Part shown: in pieces, positions 36,044-49,199 of the stretch
How the letters are laid out: each line of letters begins with the position of its first letter
Numbering within the stretch: the first letter of the stretch is position 1
From: Uloborus plumipes
Taxonomy: Eukaryota; Arthropoda; Arachnida; Araneae; Uloboridae
NCBI GenBank assembly: GCA_038373865.1
Contig: JAXGGA010002879.1
Coordinates: forward strand, 1 to 64,000
Length of the DNA: 64,000 nucleotides
Direction of reading: 5' to 3'
Notes under the pieces: model-generated
Told to the model about the DNA's origin: nothing
Seen by the model: only the letters and a program-made list of their open reading frames with translations
Database searches by the model: none
Made by a program: the position numbers and the translations under genes

Positions 36044-36216
36044 CAGGCTCGTCATTTCGAGAGGTCAAGGGGGGTCAATTGCCCCCCTCCTGACTTTAAG
36101 AAATCGATGTACTTACATATAAGTGGGCGTGGTATATAATGTTTTCCAATGAAATTGCATTGTGTATGGACCCTTTGCCCCCCCCCCCCGGGGAAAAACT
36201 TGAAATGACGTCCCTG
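36044..36216 (+). mobile_element. hAT-type MITE (CGTCATTT family), copy 3
   Basis: The ends are CAGGCTCGTCATTTCG and TTGAAATGACGTCCCTG. The flanks are G-rich on both sides (GGGGGGCT and GGGGGAGC), compatible with an 8-bp duplication blurred by slippage in poly-G. The 173-bp body aligns with 9,129-9,312. Confidence 0.75.
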
Positions 36217-36441
36217 GGGGGAGCTGTTCTTCCCTCCCAAAAGGGAAGAATTAATTTAACCATACCAGCAACTATTTTTTTAATTATTTTTTCACACCAA
36301 AAGTGAAAAATTGAAACTTTCTTAAAACACACACAAAGCATATTTGAATAAAATCAATTTGGTTAGCTCTTGGAAAAATATTGCAATCATTGGTCAGTGG
36401 GAAAGAATACATAAAATTCACGAGTCTCGAATTAAAGGGTA

Positions 36442-37731
36442 CCGTAAAATGGGGTTAATCGGAACACTTTTCAGCTTTGATTGTAAAAAAAGCAGTTAAA
36501 AGATTTTTTTTTAATTTGATTTTTTGGGTAAAAACTTCGGTCTTGCTTTACTTTTGATATTCCAAGCAAAGACAAAAGATTTTGAACAATTATTATTAAA
36601 ATATATAGCAAATTATGGGTGTTCCGAATCACCCCGCTGATAGGGGTCAATCGGAACACTTGTTAAAATTTTTATTTTTTTCAATTTAATCTGTAATAGG
36701 TCTCACAAACATGAGTAATATTGATGGGGGAGAATAAGAACAGATAATTACTGTCAAATAAATGTATAGTTTCAGTACCAGTAAACGTTTATAATTTGTG
36801 AAAATTCAAAATAATTTTGAACTTATGAAAAATGAACAGTAATTTTAAGAAAAGCTTTTGAATTGAAATGCAAAGATTTAACATGAATGGAAGTCACTCA
36901 TGTCGTCCACAAATATGTACTTGTCCTTAAAACTAGCAATTGTGACTTGGCTTAAGTTTTTTCATAACATCTCCTGGGATGAACTCTGCCTTTTCTTTAG
37001 TTTTTTGAAATTTCTGGGTTTCGGGGATTGTCCTGAAAGATTTTTTCGCTTATTCATCACTGTCTGTGTGCTGGACGTTTACTACATAAAGTCTATGTGA
37101 CTTTCTCCCTTTTATTTTAAGTAAAAAAAAGTCTCCTGGAGAAAAAATCTTTTGAAATCTGTAACTTTTGTCATTCTAAGATCTAGTTGCTCACGAGAAG
37201 GGATAAACAGTAATAAATCCTTGTCCCTGTCTTGATTAGAAGAATTGGGGTGAGAATCTTGATTTTTCAAACAATTTCCTTCAAATAAGTTTGAATTGGA
37301 ACAACAGAACTAAGTGTTCCGATTCACCCCGCAAATTTTTTTCCCATGGCATTTTTCAGAATTCTCCTCTTTTATGACACAATTTATAAAAAATGTAAAT
37401 TCTAATGTGGTATTCTGTTGTTCAGAAACATGTATAATTGAAACATACCACTCATAGTTTTTAAATATAAGAAGGTTTGTTCTTGCATATGAAGTTTTGC
37501 AGTCTATGAAAATGTGATGTTTTCTAGCATTCAACGTGCAGCCCTCTTTAGAAGCCAGTAGCGTTGCCAGATTGACAAAAGTATTTTTTTCCTACTTCCT
37601 ATGATCTTACCTTTCTAAAAAAAAATTCATGGCGAAAAATACCCAATAGTATATTTATGAAGAATTTCTTTGTACGGTTGGGAAGTTTTGTTCCGATTGA
37701 CCCCGCTGTTCCTATACACCCCATTTTACGG
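36442..37731. mobile_element. 1.3-kb TA-target transposon (CCGTAAAATGGGG ends)
   Basis: The ends are CCGTAAAATGGGG and CCCCATTTTACGG, with TA at 36,440-36,441 and 37,732-37,733. The motif GTTCCGATT(G/C)ACCCCGC, or its complement, recurs near both ends (36,456, 36,620-36,660, 37,315, 37,690), again suggesting subterminal binding sites. The length fits a mariner/pogo-sized element. Short broken open frames could be transposase relics, but none carries a recognisable catalytic motif. Confidence 0.8.
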
Positions 37732-37733
37732 TA

Positions 37734-40700
37734 CATAATATCTCAATTCGTGCATTTAATTTTCTTTGATAGAAAAAAAAGGCGGTACGGGCCCGTAGTC
37801 AGTTTGTTTGCCTGTCCTCTTACTTACCCCTACGAAACTTATAAAAATAATACTACTCCGATCCTGCCCGCGGACCAAGGGAAACAGCTCTTTCATTTAC
37901 TAGTTCATTCAATTATTTATTAAATTACTTACGTGAGCATCAACCAATTAATTCACATTTATTCATTAATCAGTTAACTTATTTATACATTCATTATTTA
38001 CATTCTTATTTTCTTATTCACTTTTATTTATTCATTTTTCTCGCATAGTAATAAATTATTTATTTAATTATTCATTTGACGAAAAAGATTTTTACTCATC
38101 AAATAGAAAATATAGCACAAGAAAAATATTTTGTTTTTCTATATGCTCCATATGAGGGAAAAAGTTTTTTTCCCCCTTAAGGTAAAATGGGGCCAAAAAT
38201 GAAAAATAATATTTCTAAAGCAAGTTTTATTGCGAAATTCCTTCTTTATGTTCTGCAATTTTAAAAACAAGTTTACAATAAGTGCATTTTGAAAAAGGCA
38301 AGTTCTTTTAACTATTTCATTTTGCCCACATCTCCTCCTAAAAGTGATTTTTGCGTCATACTAAAAAGCAATTAATTTAAGCGAAATATTTGTAACTAAC
38401 AGAAGATACAGTACAATTGTGTCCTTCATTAAAATAATTCACTTTTAGGAACTAAAATAAATGACATAATTAGAATTGGTACTGGTTTAATGAATCGCTT
38501 TTTTCAAAAACCAGTCAAACTATAACTCTCCAAATCTAAGAAAACATCGAAATAATCACGTTACATTATTCAATCGCGATTGCAACACTTTTCACAGAAT
38601 GAAATGTTTAACATTTTAGTTTAAAATATTGTAATATTTGCTGAAAAAATTTTAAAACAAGGGTATAAATGCTTTTTCGATTTTAAAAAGCTTCAAACTC
38701 TCTCGTACCAGATATGAAACAAAATGGCGGATGAGTGGGCCTTTCAACAGAGAGGCTCTACAGCTCTACAACACCCCTCGGAAGGGAGAGTGACAGCCAT
38801 TTGTCACCACAGAATGACCTAAACTCTTTTGTCTTGCTCACCCTCCCCCCCCCAGCTATGCTTGAACAATACGAGTGTCACCTTTAATTTCGTTTGTTTG
38901 AGTCACAGGAATTTATCCCACCCTTTCACCTACCTACAAGCCCTGGAGGGGAATCCCAATCATTTAGGCCCTCATTGACTAAATCGAAGGGTGGTACCCC
39001 CTTTTCCGTGGATCACGTGACTGAGGAGAGGAATGGGGGAGGGGGTTCCGTCCGGGAAGCTCGGGAAACTTAGCTTCGATCAAATGAGGTAAAATGGAAA
39101 ATTTTCAAAAAAAAAGTAATGAATGTATTTGAAAATACACACTCAATTCATCACAAAAGTAAAACTATAAATTGTGGCTGGTAAACACATTAAATGAACA
39201 CAAATATAATGAATAATTATAAAAAAAATCCCCCCCCCAAAAAAAAAAGAAAAAGAGATCAAGAAACATTTACGATGCTTTAAAAGAACAGTGTCATATA
39301 TCACGATAAAGACATGAGTTAAATCGGGTTTAAAATGAAAACGAAAAAACACTTTGAAGCGACGCTCTTTCAAATGTAAAAAAATACGTTTCCAGTTTCG
39401 CTGTTTTCACCTTGTTCGCTTGAAGTATCAGACAGCTAAATTATGTACGTCACGTTCATGATTTATTGCTGTGCGCAGCATCCGACAGGGAATTTTTGAC
39501 ATCCGAGTACATTATTTCTTATGCAAACTTAAAAAGTAAACAGATCATCAAAGATGCTCTAAAAGACCAAGTATGTTGAAGGATTTTAAGACAATTTTGA
39601 AATGAATCTGAAAGCAAAAGAATACAACTGTAAAAAATTCTTTAATTGATAAGCACGCTGTACTTAACGTAATGAACACAAAAAAAAAAAAAAAAATCAA
39701 AGGATTAAGATAATGAAAAAGATTCAGATATTTTGAACCATCAAATCAAACCTCGCTTCAAATCCATGTTCAAAGCAAGCTGTATTAAAAATGCACAGCT
39801 AAACTAGTTACCATTTTGTACGTGTAATTTGTATAGAGTGACTATAAAAAATTGCGACTATGAAATCGTATTTGATAGAACTGAGTAAAATGTGGCACCT
39901 CACGCTTAAAAAAAGGGGGGGGGGAGTAAATTTTTTGAAGGGCCTTTTTGGACCTTTCGCAGCAATCTTTTTACGAAAGAATAGCCAAGGCTGAAGGCGC
40001 TTGTTAGCGCTTACCTGGATCTCTTCCTGAGATATGTGCTCCAGAATGACACGCGGGAGGGGGTGGGGGTGAAAGTTTCGAGCTCAAACAGTTACAGCTG
40101 TATTAGAAAATTTTCAAAAAATTTTAATGGCAAAACCTATTTTATGTTGGAAAAACATAATCATCCCTCTAAATAAAGTCAGAAAGGTTGTTAAGTACGA
40201 AAATTCAAACTAGTAGTCGGGGGAGAGGTAGAAACAAATAAAAGCAGAGAAGCAATTGCAAAGCAAAACACTTTTACGTTTTAACAGGCATGTCACTTCA
40301 ATCATTTCTACTGGGGAGGTATACAGGGTTTGTATTCAATACATTTTATAGAGGGAAAAAAATACAACAATGCACACTTACATTATGTTTTTAAAATTCA
40401 GGGGCGTCAACTGAACACCTCTTCCCACCCCCTGATCTGTCAAACTACGAGCCTGTGTTTCAAGAAATCTCCGATTCCGATAACATTTCATGCTAGGGAG
40501 ACTGTCGATATTACAGCACATACCATGTGAAGACGCGAATCTGTTTAATCTCCCGTTTGATGTTATCTTTCAAATCCGACACAGTTCGAGAATTTGATTT
40601 CAGGTACCCCCCACATCCACTGGAATGAGATCGGATGACGACCGTATCGGCCACGCTTCACGGGAGCATGAAATGGCGGTTGATAATTCTGTCATCAAAC

Positions 40701-40913
40701 TATTCTGATAACAGAAGTCTGACAAAAGAACCTACACGTGGGGGCAGAACTAGCGCACATCCGCACGACGTCACTCAGAAGATTTAGCTGCCAATCGAAG
40801 ACAAAATAATTGGTCATAATTGATTCATAACGACCACGTGTTACCACTCCTACACCTTTAGCAGTGATACAATTTTTCTATTCAAAAAGCCATAGCCAAA
40901 GAAAAGTTGCTTG
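37734..40913. other. Mostly AT-rich non-coding stretch
   Basis: GC-richer patches at about 38,740-39,080 (with GATCACGTGA at 39,011-39,020) and 40,570-40,800 (with CACGTG near 40,832). Poly-G runs at 39,916 and elsewhere. No gene or element ends were recognised. Confidence 0.4.
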
Positions 40914-40921
40914 TTATATAG

Positions 40922-42358
40922 CAGGGTTGGCAAAAACCCGGGTTTTTCTACAAAAACCCAACCCACCCGGGTTTTTGTGGGTTTTTCTGGGTTTTTGTGG
41001 GTTTTTCTGGTTTTTTGCGGGTTTTTCTGGGTTTTTGTATGTTAAAATTTTATTTCTTATGCGGGTATTGACATATAATGTATGTATTCATTCAAATAAA
41101 AATATGTTTATTAAGTTAAAGTTCTGAATTGCATTTAATCAATGTCAATCAATTAATAATTAATATTATTAACAATATCAATTAATAATATCAACAACCG
41201 AATTGTAATATTTAATGTGTATATTTAAGAAGCTTTGGACAATGGTTTCAGCTATGAACTTTTATCACTTGTCTTTTATGAAATAGAAGAACTGTTGCAA
41301 ATGGGCTTTCCTATAAATTCAGGAATATTTAGGGGGTGAAAGTTTCAAAAACTTAAATTTATACCATTAAAAAATTAAAACCATTTGCACTTGTTTATTA
41401 ATGGAAAAAATCATCTTTTCTCATTAAGTAGCCTGCTTCAATATCTAGTCATGTCATTTGCATGTTTTTTATAACGCATATCTCAATGATAGGTATGTTT
41501 CTGAGATAAGAGAAGTGTCTCCCTCCCCCCTTCTTATTTTCAAAACCAAAACTGATTTTTAGATGGGGAGGGGGGGGGGAGAGTGGGGACTCTTAATTGA
41601 TTTTTTTTTAAATAATTTTAAGGAAAAACTAGGTAACAGAACTTTCAAGAATTATAAATTTATTAATAAATGCTTGTCATAATATTTTAGTAGTAATAAA
41701 CTGCGTGGGGACGCTTTTTTTTTTTCTTTTTCTTAAATCAAAGAAATGGTTTGGTGCTTAAAGTCAGTGGTATGGTACCTCTATAAATATAGCACTTGAA
41801 AATCAGCACATACTAAATGCAGTAGGGTTAGAAGAAATGAAGAGCAAAATTTTATTTTTCTTGCTCCAGAATAAAAGCAAAAATTGCAGTATTTTATCAT
41901 TATTTGACTTCTGTGTTGAATCAAAATTATCATAAAATATTAATTAAGCAATTTTTTCCATCTACAAGAAGTTAATCAATCTTTCATTTTCAATTTATTT
42001 TAAAATTTAAAATTTGTTATCAAAAAATAAATAAATAATAATAATAATAAGTATTTTGCAACAAAAAGTAGTATCATAGCTAGGAAAATTTTCTGGATGA
42101 TGACTTGAAAATTGAAGAAATAATAAATATTTTATAAAATAAATAATTTACTCTAAGAAAAATTAGCTCAAACTTGATTTCTTACTTATTTTTTATGTAT
42201 AGTTTAGATGAGATATTATTATTGACAATGTTTGTTGATAACTTAGAAATTAACAAAAACCCACTTTTGACAAAAACCCGGGTGGGTTTTTGTTGGTGGA
42301 CCCGCCCAGAAAAACCCGGGCGGGTTTTTCTGGGCTGGGCCCACCTTTGCCAACCCTG
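40922..42358. mobile_element. 1.4-kb hAT-type element (CAGGGTTGGCAAA family), with TSD
   Basis: Flanked by the perfect 8-bp duplication TTATATAG (40,914-40,921 and 42,359-42,366). The ends are CAGGGTTGGCAAA and TTTGCCAACCCTG. Both subterminal zones consist of ACCCGGGTTTTT/GGGTTTTTCTGGG repeats, densest at 40,935-41,036. The AT-rich interior has no recognisable coding sequence. It is non-autonomous. Confidence 0.92.
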
Positions 42359-42366
42359 TTATATAG

Positions 42367-42724
42367 CACCTAATACACTTGCTTTTCTGCTTCCTGTAAC
42401 ATAGGGAATACGTATGTTTTATGCACGCGATTCTTCAAGTTAATTTTTCCATCAGTCAATAAATTGTGTCTCGTTTCGCTCCTACAATTCCTCAAGCCTC
42501 ATTGTTATCAGTGTCATACCGAATGAAGACAGTAGTTGTTGATTATTTTCTTATAGTATCTGAATAAACTGAAATCGGAATGACTATGAACAAACAAAAA
42601 GCAAAATTTTGAACGAGCCTTTACTTACCACCAGATATGCTTTTTAAAGGACGGCAAAAAAAAGCCGCACTAGATGGTCAAGGTGCAACCAATCTCTGAA
42701 AACTTGCTTATCAAATCCAGTGCG
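42367..42724. other. AT-rich non-coding stretch
   Basis: No features recognised. Confidence 0.4.
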
Positions 42725-42732
42725 GTTTGCAC

Positions 42733-43465
42733 CAGGGCTGCGGAGTCGGAGTTGGACGGATTTTGGACCAAATGAGTCGGACAGTCGCTGAAAAACATGC
42801 CGACTCCGACCACCCCCGATTTGGATGAAATTTTATGGAGGTGAAAACATATCTTTGAAACTAACACATACAAATTTTCAGCTTCCAAAATCCAAATCCT
42901 AAGCATAGGATCATTATAAAGGGCTTCAAAATGGCGGGTCTGCTTTGTGAAACGAATTGCTATGTTTGGGCTTATGCAAGTGAATAAAAAATATTTGCGG
43001 CAAAAATGCAATGTGTTAAAATAAAGTTTGGCCATTTAACAAGAAAAGGATTCGTTTTGTACGGAGTCAAATGACAAGAGCGGCACTTGTCTTTTGCTCT
43101 GGAGAAAATGGACTTTTTGGGAGGTCATAGTGACCTCCGAGAATTGAGGTAAATGTGGTGAAATTACCTACGAGAATTCGAGAAAATTGAACTTTTTGAG
43201 AGGTCACAATGACCTCCCATGACCTCCAACTGGGATACCCCTGCTTGCTACCCCCCCCCCTAAACTGAGTCCTGGCTACGACCATGAATAAAAATGAAAC
43301 TTTTAAAAATGGACTTAATATTTCAACCTTTGTTTAGGGTTTTTCCCTCTTCACATTTGGGAAAAAAATAAATAATAAAAAAAAGCAGGAGTCGGGAGTC
43401 GGAAGTTTTAAGATGCCGGAGTCTGAGTAGGAGTCGACCATTTTTCCTCCGACTCCGCAGCCCTG
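42733..43465. mobile_element. hAT-type element (GGAGTCGGAGT family), with TSD
   Basis: Flanked by the perfect 8-bp duplication GTTTGCAC (42,725-42,732 and 43,466-43,473). The ends are CAGGGCTGCGGAGTCGG and CCGACTCCGCAGCCCTG. GAGTCGG/CCGACTC motifs are repeated subterminally at both ends. The centre holds two palindromes, AGGTCATAGTGACCT (43,122) and AGGTCACAATGACCT (43,201). It is 733 bp and non-coding. Confidence 0.92.
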
Positions 43466-43473
43466 GTTTGCAC

Positions 43474-45872
43474 ACACCACGGTGTGTCGTTGCAGCTGGT
43501 GGCTTTTAGGATGCACACACTGTGCTTCCTACGGCATTTTGCACTTTGAGATAGTTAGGTTATTACTTGAATATGCAGAATGCATTAAAATCATGTACTT
43601 ATTATAGTGATTTTCATCGTTTCCAATTTCAATTCCGTAGTTTCATGTGTAAAGCATGGTATTCTATTCAATCTATGTTATAATGAAATGCCATGTTTTC
43701 TTAGATGTAAAAGCCTGTAAATTGCGTAATTTGAAAACAATTCGTGGCAGCCACATGAGCAAAAGAAATAACTGTCTTTTAGTTGAAATGATCATGGTGT
43801 CTCCCCTTTCAAAGAACCATTACCGATTTCCTAGTCAAGCTGACACCCAAAAGCAAAACTCACAACGCCCGATTCAGCAATCTTAAAGCAATAACATTTT
43901 CTTTTTTTTCCCCAGAAATTCGAGCAAAAATAAGAATTACGGTATAAGACTCATTAGAACTTTTAAACTGAAGAAATGGAGATGATGACTACAGTGTGCG
44001 AAATGGTTCTCAATGTATATTGTACAAACGTTTTTTAAACAGAAGTAAATGAAAAACTAACCTTAATTTTCAAAAACGATATTAATACTCTCTTCTCGTA
44101 ATCTTAGACAAAGAAAGTTAAAATAAATTTTAGGGTCATAAGGAACCCGTATTTTAAATGCAAAAAAATATTTAAGATTTTGTGTGAAAAGACATTTGCC
44201 AAAAAAATTGCTTTTCATTCAATAAAGCTGCTGATTCAATAAAGCAGCTACTTCAATAACCACTGATTCAATTTACTGACAACTCAAATTATGGAATAAA
44301 AACGTTCAAAATTCATGAAGCTGGCTTTGACAAAGCCCGATATGTATAATCAACAACATTTAGAAGTATCTGTCTACATTCTCTTCCTATATCTACTCCA
44401 ATAAAATAACAACCTCCGCATCTTCAAAAACTTTAATTTCTTCATAACAGAATGCCCCATCTCTAGTATTTCCGATCAGTAACAAAACATAAAAGATGTT
44501 CTGATTCAGCGCTTTATTAAACGAGATTTCCGTACAAAATAACCAAATTTTTAATATTTGACCAGGAAACACATTTCTCAATGCAATCATTATGCAAATA
44601 AAAGCCCAAGGAGGTAGTGGGGCTCGCTCATTCTCCACCAAATCTACTCTGAATCATAGCTGCAGGGGCACCATAAGATGATTACCAAGCACCGGCGGGA
44701 GGGGGCAACGCAGCCTATTTCGAGCCACGTGCAGGGGTAAAAAAAAGGTGGCAGTAGCAATAAAAACCCCCTATTTCCCCACTTCTAGCAGAGAATCAAA
44801 TGAGCTAAGTCAATAAGATAGCAGCGTTGTCATAAACAATTTTAAAAATGTAGCAATATTGCTCTGGGGTGAGGGCGCACGCGTTTGTATGCTTTTTTTT
44901 TTATTCTGTGTACACAAAATGTTCTTTGAGAGGCACCGCGGGTTGAGACTGAAAACACTCCAACGTATTGTAGTGGGAGAAGACTATTTTTATCTCAGTT
45001 CGCGCGGTTTTTTACCGTCGAATATTATAACTGGAGCGCTTTTATGATGACTTGGGATGCAAACTTTGGCCAGATACACGTGAAGACTTACATGGGCGAG
45101 AAATAAAGTACCTGAACTGAAGAAAATAAAACAGACTTCGTAAGTCTGCCTTAACCTTTTACAGAGCTCTTTTCTTTCTTTCTTTTTTTTTTTTTTTTTT
45201 TTTTGCTTGGTAAAGGGACATTAAAATGATTCTCAGAATGAAATTGGTTTAAGAAATGAAATTCATAAATATCAAAAAGTTTCAAAAGTAGTCAACAAGT
45301 CCATATGAATGAAGGGGGAAAAAAGGGTGCACGAGACTGAACATTATCCAAGACTGAAATTTACCACTGAGAAGAATTAGACTGAAATTTTACCAATGCA
45401 TTTATTAATTTATTCATACAATCAGAATAAAATTATAGGTAGTGCAAACACATTTTTGTACATGAGATGCAGATTTGATATCGAAACCGGGGACCCTCAA
45501 AATATGTTGAAAAATGAAACTTACTCGATAGCAAAACGAACTCATTGTAGCCAGCAGTACACTTTCAATTCTATCCCAAATTTGAGGCGAATTGCCACTC
45601 GGAAAGGAGTTTCATCGTTTCTGAGCTCACGGGCTAAAATCTCTAGGGCAAGGATATGAATGTAAGTCGGATTATGTATGTAAAGCTGTCTTTGAACAAT
45701 CAACTCATTGGGTAAACACACATAATTTCGTTTTCGTATTTTTCTGCTTCGAAACAGAAATAATCATTTGAATTGAAAAATCGGTCAACAAGTAACCATC
45801 GATATCCTCAATTCGCTTTCATTTCTAAGACTATATCGCGTTTCTTTGCGTAGATTCTTCGTTTAGTTTCAG
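43474..45872. other. AT-rich non-coding stretch
   Basis: A short direct repeat TTCAATAAAGC lies near 44,220-44,250 and a long T-run near 45,170-45,204. An open frame at 45,396-45,659 (87 codons) just upstream of the candidate exons shows no domain. Confidence 0.4.
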
Positions 45873-46388
45873 CAGATACTTTGTGCCTGGTCCCTTCACG
45901 ATACCACAACATGGAGCAGAACCGCCGACTCCATACCATTGAGATTCCGGAAATTAAGAGGGCTCGTGTTGATGAAGTGATTCATAACTCCTAAGTGAGC
46001 CCTTCTTCTCCGAATCTCTGGAGGCCGCCAAAATTAAAATCCTGGCTGCGAAAGAGCTCGTCCCAGGCCGCGACTCAGTTTATGGACACCAAGAGACTTG
46101 CGTCATAGTCCGGGTAAGCCTCAAAACTTCTTTTCCGTATCTTTAGGGATAGGTCCAAAAAAGGAAATAGCAGCAATTCAACTGCCTCGGCAACTGAATT
46201 TCTATATGCGATTTTTTTTTTTTTTTTTTTTGCAAGATGATTTTTTGTTTTAGTGATTCGTGCAGTCTTTCAATTGTACCACGTCTGAGCTGGTTGTAAA
46301 CTATAGGATATCAAACCAACCTCCAAAAGCAAAACCAGTTATTGCTTTTGGAGGAGGTCACTATCGAGAAGGAGGACGTCGTAAGTAA
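45873..46388 (+). pseudogene. Candidate two-exon gene piece, apparently frameshifted
   Basis: After a plausible acceptor (GTTTAGTTTCAG, to 45,872) one frame is open to TAA at 45,992 and reads ADTLCLVPSRYHNMEQ..., then ...RRLHTIEIPEIKRARV. A second frame is open from 45,991 to 46,113 (SEPFFSESLEAAKIK..., ...VPGRDSVYGHQETC). It ends at CGG followed by a donor, GTAAGC. After a 152-nt intron-like gap ending TGCAG (46,265), a frame in matching phase runs 46,266-46,388 (...PVIAFGGGHYREGGRRK, then TAA). A one-base indel near 45,980-45,991 would explain the break. I do not recognise the family. Competing open frames in the second part weaken the case. It may be a decayed gene, an assembly indel in a real gene, or chance. 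Confidence 0.25.
46320..46354. other. Perfect 13-bp hairpin
   Basis: CCTCCAAAAGCAA (46,320-46,332) and TTGCTTTTGGAGG (46,342-46,354) are exact reverse complements around a 9-nt loop. It lies within the candidate second exon. Confidence 0.6.
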
Positions 46389-49199
46389 AATATTAGGCCA
46401 AATAGGAAGTGGTGGGGCAAATTTTTCGAAAAAAAAAAGTCCCTAAAACGTCCCCAAATCTACCCTCAGCATCCGGACTTTTTTTTTTTTTCACACAAAA
46501 CAAAATGTAGCGTTCCTAATTAATAACGGTTTTACAACAACATATAAAAACACTGCCCATCAGTCTTCCAGCTTACGTTCAAATTAATTTATAAGGACAT
46601 AACAGTGCGGCGTCATTTGCACTGCCACATGCATTTAACATCCCCAAAAACGGATCGACTAGAATCTAGTTCACTGCCAGCAGTAGTATGCTATGTGAGA
46701 CCTCAATAAGTATAGGAAAGTTGCACATCTGAAAACAAGATTATATAATTTTAATAGGCATCGCATCATGCCTACGGAGTAATCCTTGACATCTTCTGAC
46801 TCGTTTTCGTGGATTACCAATCGTAGTTAATCGTTTAATTGCTTCTAATAGATCAAATTTTCGCGGCATGGTTTCAACGTTTTGCCGCTATCGGTGGTGG
46901 GGGCTCATTTCTGACCTTAGTCTTTCCCATAGTTGGATTCTGTATTACATTTATTTATTTCTAACACTAATAATAGGTATTCTAGATTCAGTCTCCATAA
47001 GCAATTTCACATGGATTTTTAAATTTTGAAGAAATGTAAAACCAATGCTTCTCCTTCAATTTATCTTTCTATTTTTGGCCAAAAAATGAGACTACACATA
47101 AAAATATTCAAACAAGTGCGTAAAAAGAACAATGTGAAAGCACTGAAGTTAAATTCAGCACATATGAAACTTCAAATGAAAAGTGAATCAGGTGGTACCA
47201 AAGGAGTCTCAAGACCTGGAAGCACATGGCCTGTTGTGATTCTTATTGCACAAGAATACTTATTTAGCGGAGACCATCCGAGATAAACAGATAAACGGGA
47301 AAATTCATCGATTATGGTGCCTGATCGGGTCTGAACTTGCTAATTGATCTATAAAAAGTCTTACTGCTACACCACTTATCAGAAAATTAAAATAATAATA
47401 ATAAATAAAAATTACGGCAATTCCATTTTGAAAAAAAAAGCATACATTGCTACACAAAACAGCCTGCAGAGGCTCCAAATATATGATGTCTTTGTTTCGT
47501 TGCATGTATTTTTGAACAACATGGACTCTTACTTCTATTAAAAAAAAACAGTTAAAGTTTGAAGATTTCTAGAAACAGTATTTATATGATGGTATTTTGA
47601 CTCCGTAACAGACTTATCTTACCAGATACGTCCGCTACGGGAAAAACGCTATTTCCATATTTTCCCGGAAATCCTGAAGATGTAACTGCATTATATGGTA
47701 GTAAAGATCATTTTCTTTATGAAGTTAGTGAAATAAAATGAAAATTTAACTTATTTCTAGTCTTTGTAAGCTGTTTTGTGAAAAACTAAAACGTTTCTCA
47801 CCGTGGAATTACCCATCACTCGTAATGTCATGGCTCTTAATTTTCATCGAAAAAAAAATCGTCAAGTTTAAACGGAGTACGGTTAAAATCAAAGTTACGA
47901 TGCGTTTCTCTTTTGTGACATTTTATTTAGCAATGACTCAGATTTCTACAACATAAAAAGAGAAAAGAACAAAAGAATAAATAAAGCAGTTTCCCAACAC
48001 GGTGAGTAGATATTTTCTATTAAATGAATTCTGGTTTCGAGAAAACTTCATGAATCTTGCAAAACTTCAGCATTCTCTACCCATTCTCTCCCTTCACCGC
48101 TATCGAGCTCCAAACAAGGAAGAACTTAAGAACTTCGATTCGAAAATCTCATGCATTGTGGAATCATATCTAAACAGACACCCTCAACTTTTGAAAAGAA
48201 TTTGCATTCTACACTGCCGTCGGTATGGAAGAGAAGACGAAAAAAGAAAATATATATACATTCGAAAAGAAACAGAAAGGTAAAACTTGATCGCGGGAGC
48301 ACTGCATGGTCGTCGAAGCCTAGGGGCTTAGGCAGCAGAAAAACTTCTAATAATAATCCATAAAGAGACGTCTTCGCGTACCATATAGATAAGTCTCTTT
48401 TTTCCGACGCACCATTTCATTTTTACTGCATTTCGGACGCTCCACCGTACCAAGAATAACGTATGTAAATGGCACTCAAGTAGTTGCATTAGGAACTCGG
48501 AACGACCTCCAACTGCCAAGCGGGAAAGCTCGCTAAAATAAAAATATGATCGGTTGCTATTATTATAAAGATGGGTAAGCAAAAAATGAATGGCAAATAC
48601 GAACAAAATTTCTTATTTTTACACAAATGCTTAGAATATGGCAGAAAACGTTAACAGAGTAGTCAATTTTAGTTGATGCTCTCAAAAACGTTCTGAAATG
48701 ATCTCAACTTTCAAAATACGATTTTTTATTCCAAGTTTTATTTATTTATTTATTCAAAAAATAATTATTTTTATTTCGCATTTGGAGCAAATTTCAACGA
48801 AAAAAGATTTACACCTGAATCTAGTTTTAAGTCTCCTTCTGGCAAGGGGCGACATTAGAGACGTCCCGAACTTAAATTTTTGGGAGAGGGTAAATTTTCA
48901 ATTTGCCGAATTATGCTGAATGGTAAAATGTGTACACACACACACATAGATACTTTCTTTAGAAAAACAAAGCATAATTATAATTTGTTTTCTAAAGAAG
49001 TGTAATTTCACAATGCGGCCGCCAAATTTGCCGCATAAGGAAATTTTTCGGAGATACGGCGATCTCCCATGACCTCCTATCGGGTCGGTAACCTCACATC
49101 TGTGTGACACAATATGCCTCTTTGCTATCAGGAAAAAAAATAAAATTAATAACAATAGTGATAAAAATAATTATAATTAAAGGATAGTAAATAAACTCA
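46389..49199. other. Mostly AT-rich non-coding stretch
   Basis: Open frames at 47,026-47,286 and 48,002-48,283 have no recognisable domains. A block near 49,010-49,100 (CATGACCTCCTATCGGG) echoes the CATGACCTCC motif in the 42,733 element. Confidence 0.4.

Noticed and set aside
36442..37731. Decayed transposase gene inside the 1.3-kb element
   Set aside because: Short peptides on the minus strand look faintly protein-like, but no DDE or helix-turn-helix motif can be identified and the frames are broken.
40864..41127. Open frame encoding a Phe/Gly/Trp-rich peptide
   Set aside because: It is a translation of the GGGTTTTTCTGGG-type terminal array of the hAT element, not a gene.
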